From Rhizobium alarense (GTDB lineage: Bacteria > Pseudomonadota > Alphaproteobacteria > Rhizobiales > Rhizobiaceae), in assembly GCF_021555155.1 (NCBI RefSeq), contig NZ_JAKGBU010000061.1, positions 1 to 33,817 on the forward strand: DNA of 33,817 bases. The letters are read 5' to 3'. Position 1 is the stretch's first letter, and every line of letters begins with the position of its first letter. Made by a program: the position numbers and the translations under genes. Positions 16,204-25,125 of this stretch are shown piece by piece. A model generated the notes under the pieces. That model ran no database searches. It had not been told where the DNA came from and saw only the letters and a program-made list of their open reading frames with translations.

Positions 16204-17496
16204 TCAATCGCTGACGCGCTCGACGATGGCGCCGCAACGGGTGAGCTTTTCCTCGAGCCGCTCGAAGCCGCGGTCGAGATGGTAGACGCGCGACACCATG
16301 GTCTCGCCCTCCGCCGCAAGCCCGGCGATGACGAGCGAGACGGAGGCGCGCAGGTCCGTCGCCATGACGGGCGCGCCGCGCAGCCGCTGCACGCCCTCGA
16401 TCTTCGCCGTCTGGCCGGACAGCGATATCTTCGCGCCGAGACGGGCGAGTTCCTGCACGTGCATGAAGCGGTTCTCGAAGATCGTCTCGGTGATATGGGA
16501 GACCCCGCCCGACTTCGTCATCAGGCCCATAAACTGCGCCTGCAGGTCGGTCGGGAAGCCCGGATAGGGATCGGTGACGACATCCACCGGCTTGATGCCG
16601 GCGCCGTTGCGCACGACCCGGATGCCGTTGTTCGTCGGCGTGATCTCGGCGCCGGCGCGGCGGATCGCCTCGAGCGCGGTGTCGAGAAGGGCGGAATCGG
16701 TGTCTTCGAGAATGACGTCGCCGCCGGCCATCGCCACCGCCATGGCATAGGTCCCGGTCTCGATGCGGTCGGGCAGCACGCGGTGGCGGGCGCCGGAGAG
16801 CGCCGTGACGCCCTCGATGGTGATCGTCGCCGTGCCGGCGCCGGTGATCCTGGCGCCCATCGCATTCAGGCACTTGGCGAGATCCTGCACTTCCGGCTCG
16901 CGGGCGGCATTGCCGATGACGGTGGTGCCGCGGGCGAGCGTCGCCGCCATCATCATCACATGCGTCGCGCCGACCGAGACCTTCGGGAAGGTGTAGCGGG
17001 CCCCGACGAGGCCGCCTTCCGGCGCGGTGGCGTCGATATAGCCGCCGTCGATCTCGATCCTGGCGCCGAGCGCCGTCAGCGCCTCGATGAAGAGGTCGAC
17101 CGGCCGCGTGCCGATCGCGCAGCCGCCCGGCAGCGAAACCCGCGCCCTGCCTTCGCGCGCCAGCAGCGGCCCGATCACCCAGAAGCTCGCCCGCATCTTC
17201 GAGACGAGTTCGTAGGGGGCGGTCGTGTCGACGATGTTGCGCGAGGTGAAGTGGATCGTGCGGGAATAGCCCTCGCTCTGGCGCTCGCGCCGGCCGTTGA
17301 CGGAGATGTCCGCGCCGTGGTTGCCGAGAATGCGGATGAGCTGCTCGACGTCGGCCAGGTGCGGCACGTTCTCGAGCGTCAGCGTGTCGTCCGTCAGAAG
17401 TGACGCGATCATCAGCGGCAGGGCGGCGTTTTTCGCGCCGGAAATCGGAATGACGCCCTTGAGCTCGTTGCCGCCTACAATCCTGATCCGATCCAT
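16204..17496 (-). CDS. murA: UDP-N-acetylglucosamine 1-carboxyvinyltransferase
   Basis: MurA transfers enolpyruvate from PEP to UDP-GlcNAc, the first committed step of peptidoglycan synthesis, in the cytoplasm. The 430-residue protein starts [14 protein letters not shown]. It has K22 in [10 protein letters not shown] and the catalytic cysteine C126 in [14 protein letters not shown]; the cysteine implies fosfomycin sensitivity at the target level. The ATG at 17496 was preferred over a GTG at 17502 because AGGTG precedes it. The gene stands 80 bases before DUF2948. Confidence 0.98.
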   Translation of the reverse strand: MDRIRIVGGNELKGVIPISGAKNAALPLMIASLLTDDTLTLENVPHLADVEQLIRILGNHGADISVNGRRERQSEGYSRTIHFTSRNIVDTTAPYELVSKMRASFWVIGPLLAREGRARVSLPGGCAIGTRPVDLFIEALTALGARIEIDGGYIDATAPEGGLVGARYTFPKVSVGATHVMMMAATLARGTTVIGNAAREPEVQDLAKCLNAMGARITGAGTATITIEGVTALSGARHRVLPDRIETGTYAMAVAMAGGDVILEDTDSALLDTALEAIRRAGAEITPTNNGIRVVRNGAGIKPVDVVTDPYPGFPTDLQAQFMGLMTKSGGVSHITETIFENRFMHVQELARLGAKISLSGQTAKIEGVQRLRGAPVMATDLRASVSLVIAGLAAEGETMVSRVYHLDRGFERLEEKLTRCGAIVERVSD

Positions 17497-17645
17497 GTGC
17501 ACCTACGGGCGCCACGCCCGCCTTTCCAAAACCGTCTGTCGCAGAAGGCGCCTCTTTAGAGCATGTGCGGCACAAAGAGAAGCCTTGCCGCCGGCGGACG
17601 TCCGCGGCGGCGCCATCGGTCGGCGATTGCCGGCGGCCCTGCTAC

Positions 17646-17846
17646 CTAGCGTGCGGATTCGTCCGTTTTTGCGGCAGGCAGGCCGGTCGTCTCGTCGGCG
17701 TCGCCGGACCGCCGGGCGCGCGCCTGCTGCTTGCGCCGTGCGAGGTTCTCGCGCAGCGTCTTTGCAAGCCGCTCCGCGCGCCGCTCGGCTTCCGTCTTCG
17801 CCGCCGCGCCGCCGGCTTTCGGCCCATGTCGATCCCGCTCTGTCAT
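17646..17846 (-). CDS. Small basic hypothetical protein
   Basis: A 66-residue, strongly charged protein (MTERDRHGPKAGG, then alternating K/R/E/A), with no hydrophobic segment. It contains the helical stretch RLAKTLRENLARRKQQARAR. Similar short proteins ending in a basic RKxQAR region are common in rhizobia next to murA or tRNA genes, as far as I recall. A nucleic-acid-associated role is conceivable but unsupported. The ATG at 17844-17846 gives the shortest sensible form. Confidence 0.7.
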   Translation of the reverse strand: MTERDRHGPKAGGAAAKTEAERRAERLAKTLRENLARRKQQARARRSGDADETTGLPAAKTDESAR

Positions 17847-18012
17847 GTCCGCGTCATAGCGAAATTCCGCCCGGCCGGAAAGCACCCCCGCCCGGCGACG
17901 GGCGAAGACCCCAATTTTGTTGCCGCAAAACCGAGTTGCGGCTTGCATGGCCCGGGAGACTATGGCAATAGGCGCCTCGCTCGACGCGATCACATCCGCC
18001 GCGTCGCCGGAT

Positions 18013-18087
18013 GCTGCTATAGCTCAGGGGTAGAGCACTCCCTTGGTAAGGGAGAGGCCGAGAGTTCAAATCTCTCTAGCAGCACCA
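18013..18087 (+). tRNA. tRNA-Thr (anticodon GGT)
   Basis: A 75-base cloverleaf with encoded CCA. The acceptor GCTGCTA pairs with TAGCAGC, the D-arm contains TAGCTCAGGGGTAGAGC, the anticodon arm CTCCCTTGGTAAGGGAG presents GGT, and the T-arm contains AGAGTTCAAATCTCT. It lies between the small basic protein gene and the AruI-like decarboxylase gene. Confidence 0.97.
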
Positions 18088-18173
18088 TTTCCCGGAAAAT
18101 GACAAATACCCTGCGCGGTTCTCGCTGGACCATGCCTTTGGCTGCGTCCGGGCCGAAGCGGCGGCGGCACGGC

Positions 18174-19778
18174 TCACGCCGTGGCGCCCTTCGTTGCTGT
18201 CTGGTGGATTTCAACGAGGCTCGGGCCCTTGCGGGCGGCGGCCTCCTTCAGCGCGGCGCCAAGCCGGTCCACGCTGTCGAGCCGCAGCGCGGGAAGGCCG
18301 TAGGCTTCGGCGACCTTCAGGAAGTCCGGTGCCGACGGCCTCACCCCTTCCGGCATGATGCCGTTTTCCACCATGTGGTTTTCGATCTCCTGGTAGCCGT
18401 CATTGTTCCAGACGAGGAAGATCACGCGCGCGCCGATGTCGGCGGCCGACCCGATCTCCGCGAGCGAGAACTGGAAGCCGCCGTCGCCGACGAGGCAGAC
18501 GACCGGCGCATCCGGCGCCGCGACAGCGGCGCCGACGGCGGCCGGCGGGCCGTAGCCGAGCGCGCCGTAACCGGTCGCCGCATTGAACCAGCTCTTCGGC
18601 CGCGGCGGGTCGCAATAGAGGTTGCCGGCATAGACGGCCTGCGTCGAATCGCCGACGATGATCCCGTCCGGCAGCGCGGCATAGATCGCGTCGATGATGC
18701 CGATCTCGGCGCGGGTCTTCGGCGTCTGCTCTGCGAGCGCCGCCTTCCGGGCGGCGGCGGCACGCGCCGAACCGTCCCGGGGCTTTCCATCGCCCAGAAA
18801 GCCGAGAATGCCGGCCGCGGCCGACCTGGCGCTCGACAGCACCGGCAGGGTAGCCTGCTGGCCGCGTGCAAGCTGGGCGGCGTCGATATCGACCCGGATC
18901 AGCGCCTTGAGCGCCGGGAATCCCCCGTCGACATACATGTCGTAGTCGGTCGGCCCCAGTTCCGTGCCGAAGGCGAGCACGAGGTCGCTTTCGGCGATCA
19001 GGCGACGGACGGACTTGAGGCTCGGGCTCGCGGGCACCCGCAGCGCATGGCCGGCCAGCATGCCGCGCGCATTGACGGTCGTCACCACCGGAGCGCCGAT
19101 GCGCTCGGCGATCCGCCGGATCCCGTCCTCCGCCGACACCGCGCCGCCGCCGCAGAGGATCACCGGACGCGCCGCCTCGGTCGACAGGATCGCCGCGTGC
19201 TGCAGCCGCTCGGCGTCGGCACGCGGACGCGTCGCCTCGGCCGGCTTCGGCGTCCCGAGGTCGATCGGTTTTCCCATCACGTCGGTCGGGATCTCGATAT
19301 GGACCGGCCCCGGGCGCCCGGAGAGCAGCACGGCGAAGGCGCGCTCGACCACGGCCGGCAGATCCGCAGGATTGAGGAGCGTGTGCGTGTAGAGCGCCAG
19401 CGTCTTCATCATGCCCTGCTGGTCGGGCAATTCATGCAGCAGGCCGCGGCCATGGCCGAGCGAGTCCCGCCGGTTGACGCCGGAAATCACCAGGATCGGC
19501 ACGGAATCCTGCCGCGCCTGCGCCATGGCGGTGATCGTGTTGGTCAATCCCGGCCCGGTGATGACGAGCGCCACCCCCGGCTTGCCCGAAACGCGGGCGT
19601 AGCCGTCGGCCATGAAACCCGCCCCCTGTTCGTGGCGCGGCGTCACGTGGCGGATCGCCGATGCGGCAAGGCCGCGATAGAGCTCGACCGTGTGCACGCC
19701 CGGAATGCCGAACACCACCTCGACGTCGTTGACCGCGAGCAGGTCGATCAGCGCCTCTCCCACCGTCCTTGTCGTCAT
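18174..19778 (-). CDS. Thiamine-diphosphate decarboxylase, probable 5-guanidino-2-oxopentanoate decarboxylase (AruI-like)
   Basis: A 534-residue ThDP enzyme of the acetolactate-synthase superfamily. The N-terminal PYR domain has the catalytic glutamate E50 in RHEQGAGFMADGYAR. The C-terminal PP domain has the cofactor motif GDGGFQFSLAEIGSA ending in WNN. No FAD-dependent acetolactate synthase partner (small subunit) is present. It is coupled by an ATGA overlap to an AruH-like aminotransferase and sits behind a DDAH-like hydrolase. In Pseudomonas AruH and AruI form the arginine transaminase pathway, where AruI decarboxylates 2-ketoarginine to 4-guanidinobutyraldehyde. That assignment here is by context and general resemblance; another 2-oxo-acid decarboxylase cannot be excluded. 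Confidence 0.78.
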   Translation of the reverse strand: MTTRTVGEALIDLLAVNDVEVVFGIPGVHTVELYRGLAASAIRHVTPRHEQGAGFMADGYARVSGKPGVALVITGPGLTNTITAMAQARQDSVPILVISGVNRRDSLGHGRGLLHELPDQQGMMKTLALYTHTLLNPADLPAVVERAFAVLLSGRPGPVHIEIPTDVMGKPIDLGTPKPAEATRPRADAERLQHAAILSTEAARPVILCGGGAVSAEDGIRRIAERIGAPVVTTVNARGMLAGHALRVPASPSLKSVRRLIAESDLVLAFGTELGPTDYDMYVDGGFPALKALIRVDIDAAQLARGQQATLPVLSSARSAAAGILGFLGDGKPRDGSARAAAARKAALAEQTPKTRAEIGIIDAIYAALPDGIIVGDSTQAVYAGNLYCDPPRPKSWFNAATGYGALGYGPPAAVGAAVAAPDAPVVCLVGDGGFQFSLAEIGSAADIGARVIFLVWNNDGYQEIENHMVENGIMPEGVRPSAPDFLKVAEAYGLPALRLDSVDRLGAALKEAAARKGPSLVEIHQTATKGATA

Positions 19779-20965
19779 GCGCGGCGCTCCAGCTTGCGGC
19801 CGGTCCGGCCGATGAGGCCGACGATGCGGCGGCAAGCTTCCTCGATCTTGTCGTCCGGCACCGTCAGGCTCATCCGGATGAAATTTTCCGCCTCGTTGCC
19901 GAAGGACGAGCCGGGCATGACGGCGACATGCTCTTCTCTGAGCAGCATCCAGGCGAAGTCCTCGCCGGTCATGCCGGTACCGGCAACATCGACGACGATG
20001 AACATGCCGGCCTCCGGCGGGATCGGCACGAGGCCCGGTGCGGCGGCGAGTGCCTCGGCGATCATCCGCGAGCGGCGGCGGTAAGCCTGCCGCATGCCCG
20101 CCGAGGTCGTGATCGGATTGTCGAGCGCATAGGCCGTCATGTCGGCGATGAAGGGCTGGCCGCCGAAGAGCATGGTCTCGGAGACAGACAGCAGCCGCGT
20201 GCAGAACTCCGCCGGGCCGATCGCCCAGCCGCTGCGGAAGCCGGGCGCGGCATGGGACTTGGAGATGGACGAGACGACGATGGTGCGTTCGGCAAGCGTC
20301 GGATCGTCGAAGGGCGAGGCAAAGGTGCCGTCGAAGACGAGTTCCTCGTAGACCTCGTCGCAGACAAGCCAAAGGTCGTGCTTCCGGCAGACCGCGCCGA
20401 TCGCCGCGATTTCTTCTGCCGAGAGCACGGCGCCGGTCGGATTGTGCGGCGTGTTGAGCAGCAGCACCCGGCACTCCGGCGTGATCGCCGCTTCGAGGTC
20501 CTCGGCCTGCATGTGAAAGCCATGCTCGGGCTTCAGCGGAACCGCGACCTGCTCGGCGCCCGTCGAGCGGATGACGCCCTCATAGGTCGCATAGAGCGGA
20601 TCGCCGACCAGCACGGCATCGCCCTTTTCCACGAGCCCCAGCATCACGGCGAAGAGCGCCGTCTGGGTGCCCGGGAAACACAGCACGTTCTCGCTCGTGA
20701 CATCCGCACGCCGCGCCCGGTACTTGCGGACCAGGGCATCGACGATCGAGGGCTCGCCGCGACCGTTGGAATAGCGGTATCGCCCCGCATGCATGGCGCG
20801 GATCGCCTCGGCAAAGAGGCTCGGATCCGGCGGTACGTCCGGTTCGCCGATGGTGAGTTCCAGAATGTCGGCGCCCGATGCCTTCATGCGCCGCGCTTCC
20901 ACATGAAGCGCCCATTTTTCCGACCCCAGATTGGCCAGACGGCCCGTGATGGATGCATAGCGCAT
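19775..20965 (-). CDS. Class I/II PLP aminotransferase, probable arginine-pyruvate transaminase (AruH-like)
   Basis: A 396-residue fold-type I aminotransferase. The PLP lysine is K236 in SSISKSHAAPGFRSGW; D203 and Y206 lie in CDEVYEEL; NTPHNPTG is present near 171-178. The start MRYASITGRLANLGS at 20965 is preceded by GGGAGGG and matches AruH N-termini, so the longer form from 20992 was rejected. The stop overlaps the decarboxylase start (ATGA). Partner genes point to transamination of arginine or a related guanidino amino acid with pyruvate, giving the substrate for the next enzyme. The specificity is inferred. Confidence 0.82.
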   Translation of the reverse strand: MRYASITGRLANLGSEKWALHVEARRMKASGADILELTIGEPDVPPDPSLFAEAIRAMHAGRYRYSNGRGEPSIVDALVRKYRARRADVTSENVLCFPGTQTALFAVMLGLVEKGDAVLVGDPLYATYEGVIRSTGAEQVAVPLKPEHGFHMQAEDLEAAITPECRVLLLNTPHNPTGAVLSAEEIAAIGAVCRKHDLWLVCDEVYEELVFDGTFASPFDDPTLAERTIVVSSISKSHAAPGFRSGWAIGPAEFCTRLLSVSETMLFGGQPFIADMTAYALDNPITTSAGMRQAYRRRSRMIAEALAAAPGLVPIPPEAGMFIVVDVAGTGMTGEDFAWMLLREEHVAVMPGSSFGNEAENFIRMSLTVPDDKIEEACRRIVGLIGRTGRKLERRA

Positions 20966-20999
20966 CGGCGCCCTCCCGTGTTTCAGTTGCATTTTCCGG

Positions 21000-21629
21000 T
21001 CACACGGAAAGGCCCGTGCGATCGATCGTCTGGCCGAGCAGCGCCTCGATCGAGGTCAGCGCGATATCGACCAGTTCGTCCTTTTCAAACAGTTCCCCGG
21101 CCAGGCAGCCCTCGAGCCAAAGTCCGTCGAGCAGGCCGTTGACGGCAATCGCCAGGTGCCGGCAGCGTTCCTTCGATGCATCGGCGCCGCGCTCGGACAG
21201 AAAGTCGTGCAGCAGCCCCTCAAGCGCATCGCGGAAGCCGAGATAGCCCTCGCGATGGATGGCCGCCAGCGCCGGATCGACGCTGGCCCGGCTGATGAAG
21301 GCCGCCCAGAGCGACAGGCTGCGGCTGTTGGTGACGGGTTCGGTCAGGTTGATGACGATGAAGTCGCGCAGCCGCGTCTGCGGATCGCCGGTCACCCGTT
21401 CCGCTTTTTCCGTCAGTCGCGCGATGACCACCCGATAGGCTTCCTGAAGGATGTGCTCCTTCGTCTGGAAATAATGCCGGATCAGCCCGGCCGTCACGCC
21501 CGCCTTGACGGCGATCTGACGCACGGTCGCCCCCTCGAGGCCGAACTCCGCAATGCAGTCGAGCGTCGCCTCGATCAGGTCATGACGCCGTTCGGCCTCG
21601 GGAGCCCGGTGGAAGGTTCGTCGCGTCAT
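21000..21629 (-). CDS. TetR family transcriptional regulator (BetI-like)
   Basis: A 209-residue regulator. The N-terminal helix-turn-helix is ATVRQIAVKAGVTAGLIRHYF followed by TKEHILQEAYR. The ligand domain resembles the BetI-type C-terminal family (SLWAAFISRASVDPALAAIH, NGLLDGLWLEG). It is embedded between the DDAH-like gene (19 bases upstream) and the transaminase gene (34 bases downstream), in the same direction, so it is part of the operon it probably controls. A palindrome over the operon promoter at 22591-22608 is the best candidate operator. The ligand is unknown; an arginine derivative is plausible. Confidence 0.88.
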   Translation of the reverse strand: MTRRTFHRAPEAERRHDLIEATLDCIAEFGLEGATVRQIAVKAGVTAGLIRHYFQTKEHILQEAYRVVIARLTEKAERVTGDPQTRLRDFIVINLTEPVTNSRSLSLWAAFISRASVDPALAAIHREGYLGFRDALEGLLHDFLSERGADASKERCRHLAIAVNGLLDGLWLEGCLAGELFEKDELVDIALTSIEALLGQTIDRTGLSV

Positions 21630-21648
21630 CGCCTCCCCTGTTCCGCCA

Positions 21649-22527
21649 TCAGGCCGCGCGCCGGAGCACCGGCCGCGTCAGGCAGGTCGGCCCACCCTCG
21701 CAGGCGATGCAGAGCGCATCCGCCTCGAAAGTCTCGACCGTGCATCCGGCGGCCTCCATCGCGGCCTTGGTCTTCGGGAATCCCTCGACCATGATGACCG
21801 CGTTCGGGCGGGTCGGCAGCACGTTGAGCGACAGGCCGTTGCTGGCGTGGAACTCGTCCGCAGGCGCCTCGATCAGCCGGATGCCGCGCGTCTTCAGGAA
21901 CTGGTAGAAGGCCGCCGGCAAGAGCGGCGCGAAAACGAGCGCCAGGTCGCCGGCCAGCGGACTTATCACGCTCATCAGGTGCAGGCAGGCCTCCTCGCCT
22001 TGCCAGAGCGGCAGGTCGTAGGCGAGAACCGAGATGCCGTGCGGCGCCAGCATCGTCGTCAACTGGTCGATACCGTCCTGGTTGGTGCGCACGCCGCGGC
22101 CGACGATGAGCGTCTTCGCATCGAGCCAGATGCAGTCGCCGCCCTCGACGGTGCCGGGTGCCTCGATGCGGCCGAGGATCGGGATCTGCCGTTCGGCATA
22201 GGCCTTCTCGTGCAACGCGGTCTCGGCAACGCGCAGCGGCTTGCCCATGCGCAGCAGGATCGCGCCGTGATCGGACATCAGCGACGGGTCATGGGTGAAC
22301 ATCGCGTCGGCGAGGCCATCGCCATGATCGTCGAGCCAGAGGATCTCCGTGCCCGATTTCTCCACCAGACGGGCAAAGGCCGCATACTGGCCGACGGCCT
22401 TCCTGCCGTCGAAGGTCGGGCCGTAGTGCCATTTCGCCGGATCGGCCGTCTCGAGGCTCGGCCCCGGCCGGCGCATCAGCACGCGCTTCAGGGGGGCGGA
22501 CATTTCCTGCGAACCGTAGGCGGTCAT
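21649..22527 (-). CDS. Dimethylarginine dimethylaminohydrolase-like amidinohydrolase
   Basis: A 292-residue protein of the amidinotransferase/arginine-deiminase/DDAH superfamily. Residues expected for the guanidino-modifying fold are visible: D80 in FTHDPSL, the E128-GG-D131 motif, H183 in CLHLMS, and the nucleophile C282 in the C-terminal EGGPTCLTRP. DDAH converts methylated arginine to citrulline plus methylamines; related enzymes hydrolyse arginine itself. The ATG at 22527 follows AGGAG. It is the first gene of the minus-strand operon and faces the ABC importer. Its substrate (ADMA, MMA or another guanidine) is inferred from family and context. Confidence 0.85.
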   Translation of the reverse strand: MTAYGSQEMSAPLKRVLMRRPGPSLETADPAKWHYGPTFDGRKAVGQYAAFARLVEKSGTEILWLDDHGDGLADAMFTHDPSLMSDHGAILLRMGKPLRVAETALHEKAYAERQIPILGRIEAPGTVEGGDCIWLDAKTLIVGRGVRTNQDGIDQLTTMLAPHGISVLAYDLPLWQGEEACLHLMSVISPLAGDLALVFAPLLPAAFYQFLKTRGIRLIEAPADEFHASNGLSLNVLPTRPNAVIMVEGFPKTKAAMEAAGCTVETFEADALCIACEGGPTCLTRPVLRRAA

Positions 22528-22590
22528 TCGGTGCTCCTGCTGGAAAAACGATCAGATGGCGGGGGTGCCGGAAAATTCGGCGTCATGGCT

Positions 22591-22618
22591 ATTATACGCT
22601 TGAATAATTACTCCACAA
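22591..22618 (-). promoter_or_regulatory. Promoter of the DDAH operon with overlapping palindrome (candidate TetR operator)
   Basis: Read on the minus strand, TTGTGG (22618-22613), 16 bases, and a perfect TATAAT (22596-22591) lie about 60 bases upstream of the DDAH-like ATG. The inverted repeat ATTAT-N8-ATAAT at 22591-22608 overlaps the -10 element and part of the spacer, the usual place for a repressor operator. The opposite strand contains TTGAAT at 22600-22605, a possible -35 element for the importer genes, so the same site could affect both directions. Confidence 0.5.
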
Positions 22619-22741
22619 GTGCCACGATGGGAGAAATGGAACAGCGGTGACGGGCCGAAGATGCCTGCGCCAACAAGAAAAACAGGGGAACCTTGGCATG
22701 TGCGAAGCACCGATTTTCCGTGCGTCGGAGTCCACTCCGCG

Positions 22742-23515
22742 ATGACGGAACGCGCCGAGGCAATCGCGGTCAGGGGCCTGCACAAACGCTTCGGGCCGCT
22801 CGAGGTTCTCAAGGGGATTTCGCTGACCGCGCATGAGGGCGACGTCATCGCCATCATCGGCGGCTCCGGCTCCGGCAAGTCGACCTTCCTGCGCTGCATC
22901 AACATGCTGGAACTGCCGACAGCGGGCACGGTCACCATCCACGGCGAGACGATCGCCATGAAGAAGGACGGTCACGGCGGCCAGATGCCGTCCGACCGCA
23001 AGCAGGTCCAGCGCATCCGCTCCCGCCTCGGCATGGTGTTCCAGAGCTTCAATCTCTGGCAGCACATGACCATCCTCGAAAATGTCATCGAGGCGCCGAT
23101 CCATGTGCTCGGCGTCAGAAAGGACGAGGCCGTTTCCCGCGCCGAGACGATCCTGAAGCGCGTCGGCCTCTATGAGAAACGCGACGCCTACCCCTCCTTC
23201 CTGTCCGGCGGCCAGCAGCAGCGTGCGGCGATCGCCCGCGCGCTCGCCGTCCAGCCGCATGTCATGCTGTTCGACGAGCCGACCTCGGCACTCGACCCGG
23301 AACTCGTCGGCGAGGTGCTCTCCGTCATCGGCGATCTCGCCAGGGAGAAGCGCACGATGATCCTCGTGACCCATGAGATGAAGTTCGCCCGGAACGTCGC
23401 GAGCCATGTCGTCTTCCTCGCCAATGGCCAGATCGAGGAACAAGGCCCGCCGGACGCAATCTTCGGATCACCGAAATCGGAGCGGCTGAAGAAGTTCATC
23501 AGTTCCATCCACTGA
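22742..23515 (+). CDS. Polar amino-acid ABC transporter ATP-binding protein
   Basis: A 257-residue ATPase of the HisP/ArtP/GlnQ class. It has Walker A GGSGSGKST, the Q-loop in MVFQSFNLW, signature LSGGQQQR, Walker B VMLFDEP and the switch histidine in VTHEM. The start MTERAEAIAVRGLHK at 22742 matches the family; the longer upstream frame is not needed. It is the first of four ABC genes and energises import of a polar amino acid, probably arginine or a related basic compound given the catabolic genes opposite. Confidence 0.95.
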   Translation: MTERAEAIAVRGLHKRFGPLEVLKGISLTAHEGDVIAIIGGSGSGKSTFLRCINMLELPTAGTVTIHGETIAMKKDGHGGQMPSDRKQVQRIRSRLGMVFQSFNLWQHMTILENVIEAPIHVLGVRKDEAVSRAETILKRVGLYEKRDAYPSFLSGGQQQRAAIARALAVQPHVMLFDEPTSALDPELVGEVLSVIGDLAREKRTMILVTHEMKFARNVASHVVFLANGQIEEQGPPDAIFGSPKSERLKKFISSIH

Positions 23516-23544
23516 AGCCAAAAATAACCAACAGAGGGAAGACC

Positions 23545-24327
23545 ATGAAGACTGCCTTGAAGACCATCGCTCTTGCCGCCGCGATCGGCCTTGCCGCCAT
23601 CTCGGGCGCCAGCGCCCAGCAGGTCCGCGTCGGCTTTGCCGCCGAGCCCTATCCGCCCTTCACCTCGCCGGATGCATCCGGCAACTGGGAAGGCTGGGAA
23701 GTGGAATTCATGAAGGCGATGTGCGCCGAAGCCAAGCTCGACTGCGTGATCACGCCCGTCGCCTGGGACGGCATCATCCCGGCGCTGACCTCGAGCAAGA
23801 TCGACATGATCGTCGGCTCGATGTCGATCACCCCCGAACGCCTGCAGACCATCGACTTCTCCGACAAGTACTACAACACGCCGACCGCCGTGATCGGCCC
23901 GAAGGGCACGGACTTCGAAGCGACGCCCGAAGGGCTTTCCGGCAAGACGATCGGCGTCCAGGTCGCGACCATCCACCAGGTCTACGCCGCCAAGTATTTC
24001 GGCGAGAACGGCGCGACGGTGAAGGAATACCAGACGCAGGACGAGGCGAACAACGATCTGGCCTCCGGCCGCATCGACGCCGTCCAGGCCGATTCGATCG
24101 CGCTCGACGCCTTCCTGAAGTCCGAACAGGGGGCTGCCTGCTGCGACCTGAAGGGCAACGTCAAGGACGACCCGGAGATCCTCGGCGCCGGCGTCGGCGT
24201 CGGCCTGCGCAAGGGCGAGGACGAGCTCAAGGGCAAGATCAACGCCGCCATCAAGGCGATCCGCGAGAACGGCACCTATGACGAATTCTCGAAGAAGTAC
24301 TTCGACTTCGACATCTACGGCGGCTGA
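23545..24327 (+). CDS. Periplasmic amino-acid-binding protein of the ABC transporter
   Basis: A 260-residue family-3 solute-binding protein with a clear signal peptide (MKTALKTIALAAAIGLAAIS, cleavage likely after ASA at residue 24). The mature chain begins QQVRVGFAAEPYPPFTSPD, which is the ArgT/HisJ/LAO pattern, and contains SMSITPERLQTIDFSD. Two adjacent cysteines (GAACCDL) are seen in the second lobe. The start follows GAGGGAAG. A perfect hairpin lies directly after the stop, which would raise the level of this mRNA segment relative to the permeases. Confidence 0.94.
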   Translation: MKTALKTIALAAAIGLAAISGASAQQVRVGFAAEPYPPFTSPDASGNWEGWEVEFMKAMCAEAKLDCVITPVAWDGIIPALTSSKIDMIVGSMSITPERLQTIDFSDKYYNTPTAVIGPKGTDFEATPEGLSGKTIGVQVATIHQVYAAKYFGENGATVKEYQTQDEANNDLASGRIDAVQADSIALDAFLKSEQGAACCDLKGNVKDDPEILGAGVGVGLRKGEDELKGKINAAIKAIRENGTYDEFSKKYFDFDIYGG

Positions 24328-24347
24328 TCCGGACGGTCTCCACATCC

Positions 24348-24370
24348 TGCCGGCGGCCCTGCCGCCGGCA
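24348..24370 (+). terminator. Intercistronic hairpin after the binding-protein gene
   Basis: TGCCGGCGGC-CCT-GCCGCCGGCA is a perfect ten-base-pair stem with a three-base loop, followed by TCTTTCCCC. It lies between the binding-protein stop and the first permease. The T-run is short, so partial termination or protection from 3' decay is more likely than full termination. This arrangement is common in ABC import operons that need excess binding protein. Confidence 0.7.
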
Positions 24371-24396
24371 TCTTTCCCCGAACGGACGAATAGCAG

Positions 24397-25125
24397 ATGG
24401 CCGATGCCGGATCGCTGATCAACTGGAGCCTGCTTGCGCTGGAACCGCCCGGCTGGGGCGGCGTGCTTCTGTTGGGTTTCGTCAACTCGATCCAGATCGC
24501 CGTCGGCGGCTATGCGCTCGGGCTCGGGCTCGGCACGGGCGGCGCCTTCGGCAAGCTCTACGGCGGGGCGGTCACGAAGGACCTGCTCGAGGTCTATACG
24601 ACCGTCGTGCGCGCCGTTCCCGAACTCGTGCTCATCCTCATTCTCTATTATGCCGGCACCGACGTCCTGAACCAGTTGTCCGCCGCGCTCGGCTTCGGCT
24701 CCGTCGACATCAGCGGCCTTGCGGCCGGCATCTTCGTCATCGGTGTCGTGCAGGGCGCCTATTCGACCGAGGTTTTGCGCGGCGCGATCAAGGCCGTGCC
24801 GGCCGGCCAGATCGAGGCGGCGCGTGCCTACGGCATGTCGCCGCTGCAGATCCTTCGGCGCATCACGCTGCCCGCCATGCTGCCGCATGCGATTCCCGGT
24901 CTCTCGAACCTCTGGCTGATCGCCACCAAGGACACAGCCCTGCTCGCCGTCGTCGGCTTCAGCGAGCTGACGCTGGTCACGCGCCAGGCGGCGGGTGCGA
25001 CCAAACACTATCTTCTCTTCTTCCTGGCAGCCGGCGTGCTCTATCTGGCGCTGACGCTCGCCTCCAACGTCGTCATTGGCATTATCGAGCGCCACTACCG
25101 GCGCGGCATGGCGGAGCCGGCCTGA
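24397..25125 (+). CDS. ABC transporter permease (HisQ type)
   Basis: A 242-residue inner-membrane permease of the His/Glu/Gln/Arg/opine family. About five transmembrane segments are visible. The EAA loop is AVPAGQIEAARAYGMSPLQI followed by RRITLPAMLPHAIPG. The family N-terminal motif appears as VVRAVPELVLILILYYAG. Its TGA overlaps the ATG of the next permease by one base, so the two are coupled. It would form the heterodimeric channel of the importer with the following gene. Confidence 0.94.
   Translation: MADAGSLINWSLLALEPPGWGGVLLLGFVNSIQIAVGGYALGLGLGTGGAFGKLYGGAVTKDLLEVYTTVVRAVPELVLILILYYAGTDVLNQLSAALGFGSVDISGLAAGIFVIGVVQGAYSTEVLRGAIKAVPAGQIEAARAYGMSPLQILRRITLPAMLPHAIPGLSNLWLIATKDTALLAVVGFSELTLVTRQAAGATKHYLLFFLAAGVLYLALTLASNVVIGIIERHYRRGMAEPA

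Noticed and set aside
17565-20084. Very long open frame (839 codons) on the plus strand opposite aruI
   Set aside because: It runs through tRNA-Thr and antisense to a clear ThDP enzyme, has arginine/glycine-rich low-complexity translation, and is explained by GC-rich third-position bias of the real gene.
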